This document shows, one piece after another, positions 52,283 through 60,090 of a stretch of 64,000 bases of DNA; positions within the stretch are counted from its first letter, which is position 1, and each line of letters starts with the position of its first letter. Below the pieces are notes generated by a model. The model did no database searches, was not told the origin of the DNA, and saw only the letters and a program-made list of their open reading frames with translations. The position numbers and the translations under genes were made by a program. This stretch comes from an uncultured Lachnospiraceae bacterium (lineage in GTDB: Bacteria; Bacillota; Clostridia; Lachnospirales; Lachnospiraceae), in the NCBI GenBank assembly GCA_947243855.1, contig CAMXIK010000006.1, positions 1-64,000 on the forward strand. Direction: 5' to 3'.

Positions 52283-53593
52283 ATGTTCCGAAAAGTCCAT
52301 CTTTATCTGACGGCGCTGTGCGCCGGCATCACCACCGTCATCATCCTTGTGATGTCCCTGCTGTACCTATTTCTGTCTGAAAAAGAGCTGTATGAAACCC
52401 AATACCGTTCCTTCCAAAACGATATCAATACCATTGCCACCAGCTTGGAACAACAGTCCGTGATCTCTATGGAATGGCTCTCCAAGATGGAATCCCGCAG
52501 CGGTTATACCTTTTATGCGCTGGATAACGACGTCCCTTTTCTCTATAACCGTCTCACCAGCCTTTCCGCTAACCCGGACATGCCGGATCTTCTTTCCTCC
52601 TGTCTGGACGCTTACAAAAACAGCTTCGAGTATACCTATATTCAGGAAGAATTAAACAACGGCGGTCTCTACAACACCTGTTTTCACTCAGAATTCCCCT
52701 TCAATCCCGCAGGCGGGAAGCACGAGTATTACGCCGGCGTCATTGAATTGGAAAAAAACGCCGCTTCCCTGCAGATCGTGATCCTCTCTCCCCTGCAATT
52801 TCTGCAGGAACAAATCATGCGGCAGAGAATCCGTTTTCTTTTGATCGGTGTGACAGCCATCGTTCTTCTGACGCTTTTTTCCTTTTTCTTCACCGGCAGG
52901 GTTCTACAGCCAGTCATTGAAAGCCGCCGCCAGCAGACCGCCTTTGTGGCGGCAGCCTCCCATGAGCTGCGCACTCCTTTGGCCGTCATCCTCTCCGCCG
53001 CCGAGTGCTGCCGGAACGCTGAAAAAGAAAACCGCATCAGATTTCTGGATACCATCCGGCAGGAGAGCGAATTTATGTCTTCTTTAGTCAACGATATGCT
53101 GACTCTGAGCGCTTCCGACAGCCACAGTTTCTCCATGCATCCCTGCCCCGTCGAATTGGACACCCTGCTGATCAATACAAGCGAGGCCTTTGAACCTCTG
53201 GCCGCAAAGAAAAAACAGTCTCTTTCCGTCTCCTTGCCGGAAAACGCCCTGCCACCCTGTACGGCTGACGGGGAACGCATCGTGCAGCTCCTCTCCATCC
53301 TGCTGCACAACGCCATCAGCTATACGCCGGAGGGCGGTTGCATCGAACTATCCCTTACCCATAAAAAGAACCGCTTTTACCTCTCCGTATCGGACAATGG
53401 CCCCGGCATCCCGGCGGAGGACAGGAAAAAGATCTTCGAACGTTTTTACAGGGCGGAAAAATCCCGAAGCGCCAAAGGGCACTTCGGGCTAGGTCTGTCT
53501 ATCGCTTCTGAAATTGTAAAACTCCACCACGGCTCTATCACTGTCGGGGAGCGGGTTGGCGGAGGGAGTGTGTTTACGGTGGCGCTGCCGTAA
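52283..53593 (+). CDS. Membrane sensor histidine kinase
   Basis: A 436-aa kinase with two helices (LTALCAGITTVIILVMSLLY and FLLIGVTAIVLLTLFSFFFT) flanking an extracellular domain of about 150 residues. HisKA has AAASHELRTPLAVILSAA (His near 226). HATPase has N-box LLHNAISYTPEGG and SDNGPGIPAEDRKKIF, then GLGLSIA. GGGAGGAAAAT precedes the ATG. It probably senses an envelope signal and phosphorylates the OmpR-family partner. Confidence 0.95.
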   Translation: MFRKVHLYLTALCAGITTVIILVMSLLYLFLSEKELYETQYRSFQNDINTIATSLEQQSVISMEWLSKMESRSGYTFYALDNDVPFLYNRLTSLSANPDMPDLLSSCLDAYKNSFEYTYIQEELNNGGLYNTCFHSEFPFNPAGGKHEYYAGVIELEKNAASLQIVILSPLQFLQEQIMRQRIRFLLIGVTAIVLLTLFSFFFTGRVLQPVIESRRQQTAFVAAASHELRTPLAVILSAAECCRNAEKENRIRFLDTIRQESEFMSSLVNDMLTLSASDSHSFSMHPCPVELDTLLINTSEAFEPLAAKKKQSLSVSLPENALPPCTADGERIVQLLSILLHNAISYTPEGGCIELSLTHKKNRFYLSVSDNGPGIPAEDRKKIFERFYRAEKSRSAKGHFGLGLSIASEIVKLHHGSITVGERVGGGSVFTVALP

Positions 53594-53622
53594 AAAACAG
53601 AGGCAGCGTCACTGTACTGCCT
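53592..53622 (-). terminator. Terminator of the Rpn-family gene
   Basis: On the minus strand AGGCAG and CTGCCT form a stem followed by CTGTTTTTTA, directly after the stop at 53624. Confidence 0.6.
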
Positions 53623-53623
53623 G

Positions 53624-54616
53624 TCAGATACAGCATTCTTTCATGTACCGGCCTGCTTCGTCCCTTGTCATTTCATATTTTTCCACACATTTCTCTAAGA
53701 TAATGTCATCGGAAATGCCTAGTTCCGTACATGTCTGTATCAGGGCTCGTATCCCTTTTTCTATTCCTTTCTCAATGCCTTTTTCTATCCCTTTTTCTAT
53801 TCCTTCCTCCATCCCTTCCTCAAATGCTTCCTGCTTCATTTCTTCAAACGCTTGACACATATTGTAGCTCTCCTTTCCGTTTTCTAACACTTTGCACTCC
53901 TCCGGTATCTTTATGTTCGCCATCACTTCCAGCATACTTCTCGTGTCGCTGTCTATCCTGCTGTACGCTTCCCGGTTTTTCTCCATTACCTCCTGGAGCT
54001 TCTCTTTCTCCTTCGCATACCGAACTGTCTCAAAGACCTGCCGCAGGCCAGTCTTGTATTCATCGAAGGTGTCATGCTCGTGGCAGTCATACAAGTTCAG
54101 TCTATAGTTTGACACATATTCCTTTAACTCTTCATCAATGTCCAGCAGATCATGCAGGCACCTTGCGCCATCCCATGCGCCGTCTGTTCCAAAATACACG
54201 ACCAGCGTTATGATCGGTGCAAATTTTTCATCTTTTTTCATACCGGACAGAAATTCATCCTTGTCTTTCAAATCCTGCATTTCTTCATGGATGCGTTTCT
54301 TTTGCCTCCACTGTTTCCGGTAGCCGATACTCTCTGAAAGCATATTCCGCAACACCATGCGGTAGTCTATGTAATTTTGATTCTCCACCACAAGAATATG
54401 CAGCTTCTTCCCGTTCCAGATACGCGCCTTATCTACGATCATTTTCATGTTTTCTGTTCCAGCCCTTTTACTAAGGGCTACGGTCTGTGAATCCTCCGGC
54501 TCCAGTTCTTCTGGCTTTACAATCTGCCTTCCGTGAAACAGCGCACCGTTTATCTGGTCTGCGAATCTTCCGTTATCATCCAGATAATCAAACTGATACT
54601 CGTCCTTTTTTCCCAT
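53624..54616 (-). CDS. Rpn-family recombination-promoting nuclease / putative transposase-like PD-(D/E)XK protein
   Basis: A 330-aa protein with the family's RIWNGKKLHILVVENQNYID core (Glu and Gln of the nuclease motif) and APIITLVVYFGTDGAWDGA. The C-terminal part has four EKGI repeats (about 272-290), coded by 12-bp DNA repeats, a common and variable feature of this family that arises by slippage. Rpn proteins promote RecA-independent recombination. GGGAGGAAGACTG precedes the ATG. Confidence 0.85.
   Translation of the reverse strand: MGKKDEYQFDYLDDNGRFADQINGALFHGRQIVKPEELEPEDSQTVALSKRAGTENMKMIVDKARIWNGKKLHILVVENQNYIDYRMVLRNMLSESIGYRKQWRQKKRIHEEMQDLKDKDEFLSGMKKDEKFAPIITLVVYFGTDGAWDGARCLHDLLDIDEELKEYVSNYRLNLYDCHEHDTFDEYKTGLRQVFETVRYAKEKEKLQEVMEKNREAYSRIDSDTRSMLEVMANIKIPEECKVLENGKESYNMCQAFEEMKQEAFEEGMEEGIEKGIEKGIEKGIEKGIRALIQTCTELGISDDIILEKCVEKYEMTRDEAGRYMKECCI
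53750..53812. repeat. 12-bp tandem repeats coding for EKGI
   Basis: Successive units of the type CCTTTTTCTATT encode EKGI/EEGI near the Rpn protein C-terminus. The copy number is likely to vary by replication slippage without loss of frame. Confidence 0.75.
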
Positions 54617-54753
54617 CAGTCTTCCTCCCTTATTTTATTTTTTCATATAAGGGATTCAGGTTCCATGACGTGTCATACAGATGTATCAGAATTTCAGACT
54701 CCCAGATATGTTATTTCAACTATAACACAGATGATATGAAATGTAAAGCAACG

Positions 54754-55074
54754 TTACGATTTTTCTATGTCTGTTCCCATTGCCTCCGAGTCATTAAAAC
54801 CGTGCGGTTCCTCGCTGTTATAAAATCCAATAACATAGATATACATTGGTAAGATAAATACCAAAAGCAGATGTATCATGCTTTTGCCTGCATCTCTAAG
54901 ACGCATGACAGCCGACACAACTATAATCAATACCCCAATAATTCCTACACTCACTCTTCCGTTATTTCCAAGCGCCTCCCCTGCTACGGCCAATATAATG
55001 ATCAAAACCCAGAGTACAGCCATCGTGATCCAGTATGCCTTTTTATCCATTTTTCCCTGCTTAATTTTTTCCAT
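54754..55074 (-). CDS. DUF805-like small membrane protein
   Basis: A 106-aa protein with three hydrophobic helices (ITMAVLWVLIIILAVAG, VGIIGVLIIVVSAVMRL, LLLVFILPMYIYVIGFY). The motif RLRDAGKS between helices 2 and 3 is typical of DUF805. Function unknown. Confidence 0.7.
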   Translation of the reverse strand: MEKIKQGKMDKKAYWITMAVLWVLIIILAVAGEALGNNGRVSVGIIGVLIIVVSAVMRLRDAGKSMIHLLLVFILPMYIYVIGFYNSEEPHGFNDSEAMGTDIEKS

Positions 55075-55123
55075 TTTTCAAGAATCTCCCTCTTTTGCTT
55101 ATTGAATTAATCGGTTTATTTTA

Positions 55124-55549
55124 TCATTTTCCCTTCCCCCGCGGATTCACCCGCGCGCTGGGAATCTTGAAAAACACATAGGACTGCGCCAGTCTCGTGG
55201 ATGCCTCCGAGAGTACGGCAGGGTTGGCGTCCAGTCCGGCGGGCTCGCCCGTAGCCCGCTCGATCGAATGCTGTTTTAAGAGCGCGCTGCTCACCTCTTT
55301 TCTCGCAAATGCGATCTGCTGCTGAAATTCCAATTCGTTCTCGTGTTTATACCACGCTTTCTGCGCCAGATCCAGAAACAGCTTTCGCCGCTTAGCCTTC
55401 TTTTCCAAGAGGTTTTTCTCCTGCTGTTTCCTTGCGTAGTCCGCACGTTTCTTGCGCTTGCTGCGGTTACATTCCGGCTTTTTCCTCCATGATGTATCCT
55501 GCTCTTTTTTCCACGGTATCTCCCGCTCTGTCCCAATAAATCCGTCCAT
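55124..55549 (-). CDS. Basic, helical orphan protein (141 aa) under an ECF-type promoter
   Basis: It begins MDGFIGTEREIPWKKEQDTS. An exceptionally basic helix (about 25-60, RKQQEKNLLEKKAKRRKLF) follows. Its LEFQQQIAFARKEVSSALL segment is probably helical too. The start at 55549 follows AAGGAGCGGGTTT; upstream codons in frame lack a site. It shares an ECF-sigma promoter motif with two orphan genes at the left of the window. Function unknown. Confidence 0.6.
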   Translation of the reverse strand: MDGFIGTEREIPWKKEQDTSWRKKPECNRSKRKKRADYARKQQEKNLLEKKAKRRKLFLDLAQKAWYKHENELEFQQQIAFARKEVSSALLKQHSIERATGEPAGLDANPAVLSEASTRLAQSYVFFKIPSARVNPRGKGK

Positions 55550-55602
55550 AAACCCGCTCCTTCGTGATCGTAAGTCAACTGTATTTCTTCTATATATAAT
55601 AA

Positions 55603-55629
55603 TACGATTCAGAAGAACGAAAAGTTTCA
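55603..55629 (-). promoter_or_regulatory. ECF-sigma-type promoter of the 141-aa orphan gene
   Basis: TGAAAC (55629-55624), 17 nt, CGTATT (from 55606) on the minus strand, the third copy of the motif seen at 3094-3123 and 6347-6373. Confidence 0.6.
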
Positions 55630-55663
55630 AAACGGCAATATTTGCAGGAAACGGTTATTTTCC

Positions 55664-55691
55664 TTGAAAATCCCCCTGTTTTATGTATAAT
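55664..55691 (+). promoter_or_regulatory. Vegetative promoter of the YbiT-like ABC-F gene
   Basis: TTGAAA (55664-55669), 16 bp, TATAAT (55686-55691) on the plus strand. The gene starts at 55740 after GAGGATTAAC. Confidence 0.75.
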
Positions 55692-55739
55692 GGTAGGAGT
55701 AACCCAAAGTCAAAAATACAGAAAAAAACGAGGATTAAC

Positions 55740-57380
55740 ATGATACAGGCAAACAACGTAACGTTACGCGTAGGAAAAAAGGCCCTCTTTGAGGACGTAA
55801 ATATCAAATTCACCGAAGGCAACTGCTACGGCTTGATTGGTGCAAACGGAGCCGGGAAATCCACCTTTCTGAAAATCCTGTCCGGCGTCTTAGAGACCAC
55901 AAACGGCGATGTGACTCTCACCCCCGGCCAGCGTCTCTCGGTACTGGAACAGGATCACTTCAAATACGACGCCTATCCGGTTATGGATACGGTCATCATG
56001 GGCAACGAGCGGCTTTATCAGATCATGAAAGAAAAGGACGCCATTTATGCCAAGGAAGATTTTTCCGATGAGGACGGCATCCGCGCAAGCGAACTGGAAG
56101 CGGAATTTGCAGAAATGGACGGCTGGGACGCGGAGACCAACGCCGCCATGCTCTTAAACGGCCTCGGCATCGAAACCGACATGCACTACAGCGAAATGTC
56201 CACCTTAAACGGTAACGAAAAAGTCAAGGTGCTCCTCGCCAAAGCCCTTTTTGGCAATCCCGACATCCTGCTTTTGGACGAGCCTACAAACCACCTTGAT
56301 CTGGACGCCATCGCCTGGCTGGAAGAATTTTTAATTAACTTTGAAAACACAGTGATCGTGGTCTCCCACGACCGCTATTTCCTGAACAAAGTCTGCACCC
56401 ATATCGCGGATATCGACTATGGGAAAATCCAGCTCTATGCAGGCAACTACGACTTCTGGTATGAATCCAGCCAGTTGATCATCAAGCAGCGCAAGGAAGC
56501 GAACAAGAAAAAAGAGGAGCAGATCAAGGAGCTGCAGGAGTTTATCTCCCGCTTCTCCGCTAACGCAAGTAAATCGAAACAGGCGACTTCCAGAAAGCGC
56601 GCCTTGGAAAAAATCGAACTGGACGACATCCGCCCCTCCAGCCGGAAGTACCCTTACATCGATTTCCGGCCCGAACGCGAGATCGGCAATGAAGTGCTCA
56701 CTGTGGAGGGCATCAGCAAAACCGTAAACGGCGAAAAGGTACTCGACAATATTTCCTTTATCGTAGGCCACGACGATAAGATTGCTTTCGTGGGCGGCAA
56801 CGAGCTGGCAAAAACCACTCTCTTCCAGATTTTGACAGGAGAGATCGAGCCGGACGAGGGCACTTACAAATGGGGCGTTACCACCTCTCAGGCTTATTTC
56901 CCGAAGGACAATACGGCGGAGTTCGACAACGACTACACCATCACCGACTGGCTCATGGGCTACTCCCCCGTCAAGGACGTCACCTATGTGCGCGGCTTCC
57001 TTGGCCGTATGCTCTTTGCCGGCGAAGACGGCGTAAAGAAGGTAAAGGTGCTCTCCGGCGGCGAGAAAGTACGGTGTCTTCTCTCCAAAATGATGATCAG
57101 CGGCGCAAACTGCCTGCTCTTCGACGAGCCGACAAACCATCTGGATATGGAAGCCATTACCGCCTTAAACGAGGGCATGAAGAAATTCAAGGGCGTGGAA
57201 CTTTTCTCCTGTCACGACCATCAGGTGGTACAGACCACAGCCAACCGCATTATGGAGATCCTTCCCGACGGCAGCCTGATTGATAAGATCACCACCTACG
57301 ACGAGTATCTGGAAAATGACGAAATGGCGAGAAAGCGTACCGTCTACACAAGCACCGCAAGCGAAGAAGAGGACGACTGA
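55740..57380 (+). CDS. ABC-F protein, YbiT-like translation factor
   Basis: A 546-aa soluble twin ATPase. Domain 1: Walker A GANGAGKST, signature STLNGNEKVKV (unusual for LSGGE) and LLLDEPTNHLD. Domain 2: Walker A-like VGGNELAKTTL and signature LSGGEKVRC, then LLFDEPTNHLD. The interdomain linker is short and Lys-rich. YbiT-type ABC-Fs act on stalled ribosomes rather than giving drug resistance; the assignment rests on overall sequence and is moderate between YbiT and relatives. It is followed after 2 nt by a PHP gene. Confidence 0.85.
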   Translation: MIQANNVTLRVGKKALFEDVNIKFTEGNCYGLIGANGAGKSTFLKILSGVLETTNGDVTLTPGQRLSVLEQDHFKYDAYPVMDTVIMGNERLYQIMKEKDAIYAKEDFSDEDGIRASELEAEFAEMDGWDAETNAAMLLNGLGIETDMHYSEMSTLNGNEKVKVLLAKALFGNPDILLLDEPTNHLDLDAIAWLEEFLINFENTVIVVSHDRYFLNKVCTHIADIDYGKIQLYAGNYDFWYESSQLIIKQRKEANKKKEEQIKELQEFISRFSANASKSKQATSRKRALEKIELDDIRPSSRKYPYIDFRPEREIGNEVLTVEGISKTVNGEKVLDNISFIVGHDDKIAFVGGNELAKTTLFQILTGEIEPDEGTYKWGVTTSQAYFPKDNTAEFDNDYTITDWLMGYSPVKDVTYVRGFLGRMLFAGEDGVKKVKVLSGGEKVRCLLSKMMISGANCLLFDEPTNHLDMEAITALNEGMKKFKGVELFSCHDHQVVQTTANRIMEILPDGSLIDKITTYDEYLENDEMARKRTVYTSTASEEEDD

Positions 57381-57382
57381 GC

Positions 57383-58243
57383 ATGAGGGCCATCGATCTG
57401 CACACGCACACCGCCAAGTCGGACGGCAGCTATACCCCTGTAGAGTTGGTAGACTATGCCGTCGAAAAGAATCTGGCGGCAGTCGCCATCACAGATCACG
57501 ACAGCATCGCAGGGCTGGACGAAGCCCTCTCCCATGCGGCCGCCTTACAAGAAAAAGGCCTCCCTTCTGTGGAGGTCGTGCCGGGCATTGAATTTTCCAC
57601 GAAATATGAAAAACAGGACGTGCACATCGTAGGCCTCTATATTGCCTACGACGGCGCCGTCTTTCAAGAGGCGCTCGATCATTTTATAGACTCCCGCGAA
57701 GGCCGGAATATCAAAATGTGCAAAAATCTACAGGAGGCAGGTATCGGCATCTCCTACGAAAAATTACAGGAAATGTATCCTGGCGCAGTCATCACAAGGG
57801 CGCACTACGCCTCTTTTCTCTGCGAGTACGGCTACGTCAAAAACCGGCAGGACGCTTTCGCCAAATATCTCGGGGACCACACCAAATATTTTGTCCCGCG
57901 GGAAAAGGTGACGCCCGCACAGGCCGTAGACCTGATCCTTAAGGCTGGCGGCGTTCCCATCTTAGCCCACCCGCCCCTCTACCACATGGGAAACGAGCGG
58001 CTGGACGCACTGGTCTCCTCCCTGAAAGACGAAGGACTTATGGGCATCGAAAGCTTCTACAGCACCTATACGAATCAAGACATACGGGATATGTTACGGC
58101 TTGCGGAAAAATACGAACTGCTTTTAAGCGGCGGCTCCGATTTCCACGGGGCTAACAAACCGGGACTGGATCTGGGCTGCGGCTACGGAAAGCTGTTTGT
58201 TCCGGAAGAACTGCTTATTAAAATCAAGGAGGCAAAGCAATGA
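57383..58243 (+). CDS. PHP-domain phosphoesterase, TrpH/YciV-like
   Basis: A 286-aa metal-dependent phosphatase. The PHP motifs are AIDLHTHTAKSDGSYTP (HxH), AVAITDHDSIAGLDEA and VEVVPGIEFST (Glu). LILKAGGVPILAHPPLY and LLSGGSDFHG complete the metal site. Relatives hydrolyse 3',5'-nucleoside bisphosphates or RNA 5' ends. It starts 2 nt after the ABC-F stop and overlaps the following HAD gene by 4 bp. Confidence 0.9.
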   Translation: MRAIDLHTHTAKSDGSYTPVELVDYAVEKNLAAVAITDHDSIAGLDEALSHAAALQEKGLPSVEVVPGIEFSTKYEKQDVHIVGLYIAYDGAVFQEALDHFIDSREGRNIKMCKNLQEAGIGISYEKLQEMYPGAVITRAHYASFLCEYGYVKNRQDAFAKYLGDHTKYFVPREKVTPAQAVDLILKAGGVPILAHPPLYHMGNERLDALVSSLKDEGLMGIESFYSTYTNQDIRDMLRLAEKYELLLSGGSDFHGANKPGLDLGCGYGKLFVPEELLIKIKEAKQ

Positions 58244-59085
58244 AACTGCTATTCACAGATTTAGACGATACGCTCTTAAATAATCAAAGTCTGGTTTCCT
58301 CTGAATCCAAAGCTTTTTTGAATGAATTTCTGGCGGACGGCAACCGCCTGATTCTCTCCTCCGGCAGGCCCCTTGCAAGCGTTCTGGAAGTAAAAGAACA
58401 GGCGGGCCTCAACCAGCCCGGTATCTTTGTAAGCAGCTCCAACGGTACGCTGGTCTACGACTGCGACAAACGGCGTATCATCATGAAAAAGTGTCTGCCC
58501 CTCTCCTATGTCTCTTATCTGCAGGAGCAGGCGGACGCGCTCTCCCTCCATATTCACACCTATCGCGAGGAGGAAGGGAAGAGCGACGCCATCATTTCCG
58601 CCTTAGACAATGAGGAAATCGCATATTACCGCCGAAGAGTGCACCTGCCTCTTATCATCAACGAAAACCTGTGCGCTCCTCTCAAGGAAGGCCCCTGTAA
58701 GCTGCTGGCTATAAGTTTACATAACCCCGAAAAATTAGAAGCTTTTCGCAGAAACATCGCGGACTGGGCAAAAGACAAAATCCAAACCATCTATTCCAGC
58801 AAACAATATCTGGAACTCTTTGACAAAAGCGCGGGCAAGGGCAGTTCCCTCCTCTTTCTATGCGATTATCTCGGTGTTCCCGTCTCCGATGCCTACGCTG
58901 CCGGAGACGCAGACAATGACATCTCCATGCTGGAAGCCGCCGGCTGCGGCATCGCCATGAAAAACGCCACGGACAAAGTGAAAGCCCACGCCAACGTAAT
59001 CACAGACCTTGACAACGACCAGAATGGGCTTGCAGACATGATGTATAAACTGTTATCGGAACATGCAAAGCATCCTCTGAATTGA
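58240..59085 (+). CDS. Cof-type HAD phosphatase
   Basis: A 281-aa HAD enzyme: motif I LLFTDLDDTLLNN (Asp6, Asp8), motif II ILSSGRPLASV, Lys in FDKSAGKGSSL, and motif IV SDAYAAGDADNDISMLEAAG. The class II cap suggests sugar-phosphate or nucleotide substrates. ATGA overlap with the PHP gene. A perfect 8-bp inverted repeat overlaps its stop. Confidence 0.92.
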   Translation: MKLLFTDLDDTLLNNQSLVSSESKAFLNEFLADGNRLILSSGRPLASVLEVKEQAGLNQPGIFVSSSNGTLVYDCDKRRIIMKKCLPLSYVSYLQEQADALSLHIHTYREEEGKSDAIISALDNEEIAYYRRRVHLPLIINENLCAPLKEGPCKLLAISLHNPEKLEAFRRNIADWAKDKIQTIYSSKQYLELFDKSAGKGSSLLFLCDYLGVPVSDAYAAGDADNDISMLEAAGCGIAMKNATDKVKAHANVITDLDNDQNGLADMMYKLLSEHAKHPLN

Positions 59086-59101
59086 GCGCCAGACGCTCAA
59101 T
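59081..59101. terminator. Perfect hairpin between convergent genes
   Basis: ATTGAGCG (59081-59088) and CGCTCAAT (59094-59101) form an 8-bp stem with a CCAGA loop. The T-run is weak in both directions, so function as a terminator is tentative. Confidence 0.45.
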
Positions 59102-59104
59102 CGT

Positions 59105-59362
59105 TTATCCCTCGACGATGAGGTATCTGCCGTCTCCCACGTCAAATACCTCGTCTGCCTCTAAAATTTCTTCCTCGTCGGCGCCCTCCATATCGACGCC
59201 CTCCTCCTCAAAAAATTCCCACACCTCTTTCACAGAATTAACCACCACAGCCATACATTCTTCCAAAAAGTTCTCCGCCTCCTCATACGTTTCGGCTACC
59301 TTCTCCGGATAAAGCTGCAATTGGTTTTCTAAAAAACACTGCACAACCTTCTCGTCAAACAT
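59105..59362 (-). CDS. Small acidic protein of unknown function (85 aa)
   Basis: A very acidic protein (MFDEKVVQCFLENQLQLYP start, EEGVDMEGADEEEILEADEV core, GDGRYLIVEG end) without membrane or signal segments. GGGGAGGGATGAACC precedes the ATG. It is probably a real gene because of the ribosome site and composition, and I recall similar proteins in Lachnospiraceae. Function unknown. Confidence 0.65.
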   Translation of the reverse strand: MFDEKVVQCFLENQLQLYPEKVAETYEEAENFLEECMAVVVNSVKEVWEFFEEEGVDMEGADEEEILEADEVFDVGDGRYLIVEG

Positions 59363-59427
59363 GGTTCATCCCTCCCCATCTCATTATAGTTTACATAACT
59401 TTATACTCCACAGCAAAACCATGACCC

Positions 59428-60015
59428 TCACACCAGCCCACGCCGCTTCAATTCCTGACAAAGCCGCCCTACCGGCAGGCCCACTACATTGTTATAGTCC
59501 CCACAGATTCCTTGAATATACGCCGCACAGAGTCCCTGAATCGCATAGGCTCCCGCCTTATCCAATGGCTCCCCGCTGTCCACATACCTCTGAATCTCCT
59601 CGTCGGTCATGGAATACATGGTTACGTCGGTGCACTCGGAAAAAGCAGCGTACATGGGCGCCATATCCTTGTACTTCCACGCAAGCGTCACGCCCGTGTA
59701 GACCTGATGGCTGCCGCCCTGCAACTCCTTAAGCATCCGCTTTGCGTCTTCCTTGTCCGCCGGCTTTCCGAGTATCTTTCCCCATGCGCTCACCACCGTA
59801 TCCGCCCCGATGACGATAAAGTCTTCCTTTCCCTCCGCCGCAAGCCGCCCGCAGACGTCCACCGCTTTCTGGTAGGCTAACTCTTCCACCACCCCGTCGG
59901 GTTCCTTTTTCGTGATCTTCTCCTCCACCGTACTCGGCACGACTTTGAAGGAAAGTCCCACCTGCCTGAGCAGTTCTTTTCGTCTGGGCGACGCCGAAGC
60001 CAGATATAGTTTCAT
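59428..60015 (-). CDS. maf: Maf-like nucleotide pyrophosphatase
   Basis: A 195-aa Maf protein. The N-terminal LYLASASPRRKELLRQVGL carries the family signature (SxSPRRxELL); DFIVIGADTVVSAWGKILG and KRMLKELQGGSHQVYTGVTL follow. Maf proteins dephosphorylate non-canonical or modified nucleoside triphosphates and affect division. AGAGGAGACTTGTAA precedes the ATG. Confidence 0.95.
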   Translation of the reverse strand: MKLYLASASPRRKELLRQVGLSFKVVPSTVEEKITKKEPDGVVEELAYQKAVDVCGRLAAEGKEDFIVIGADTVVSAWGKILGKPADKEDAKRMLKELQGGSHQVYTGVTLAWKYKDMAPMYAAFSECTDVTMYSMTDEEIQRYVDSGEPLDKAGAYAIQGLCAAYIQGICGDYNNVVGLPVGRLCQELKRRGLV

Positions 60016-60090
60016 TTACAAGTCTCCTCTCTCGCAGTGCACAGCCGTTTTGCCAGTTTAAGTCGCAGTGCAGTTCGTAACATTTACCAT

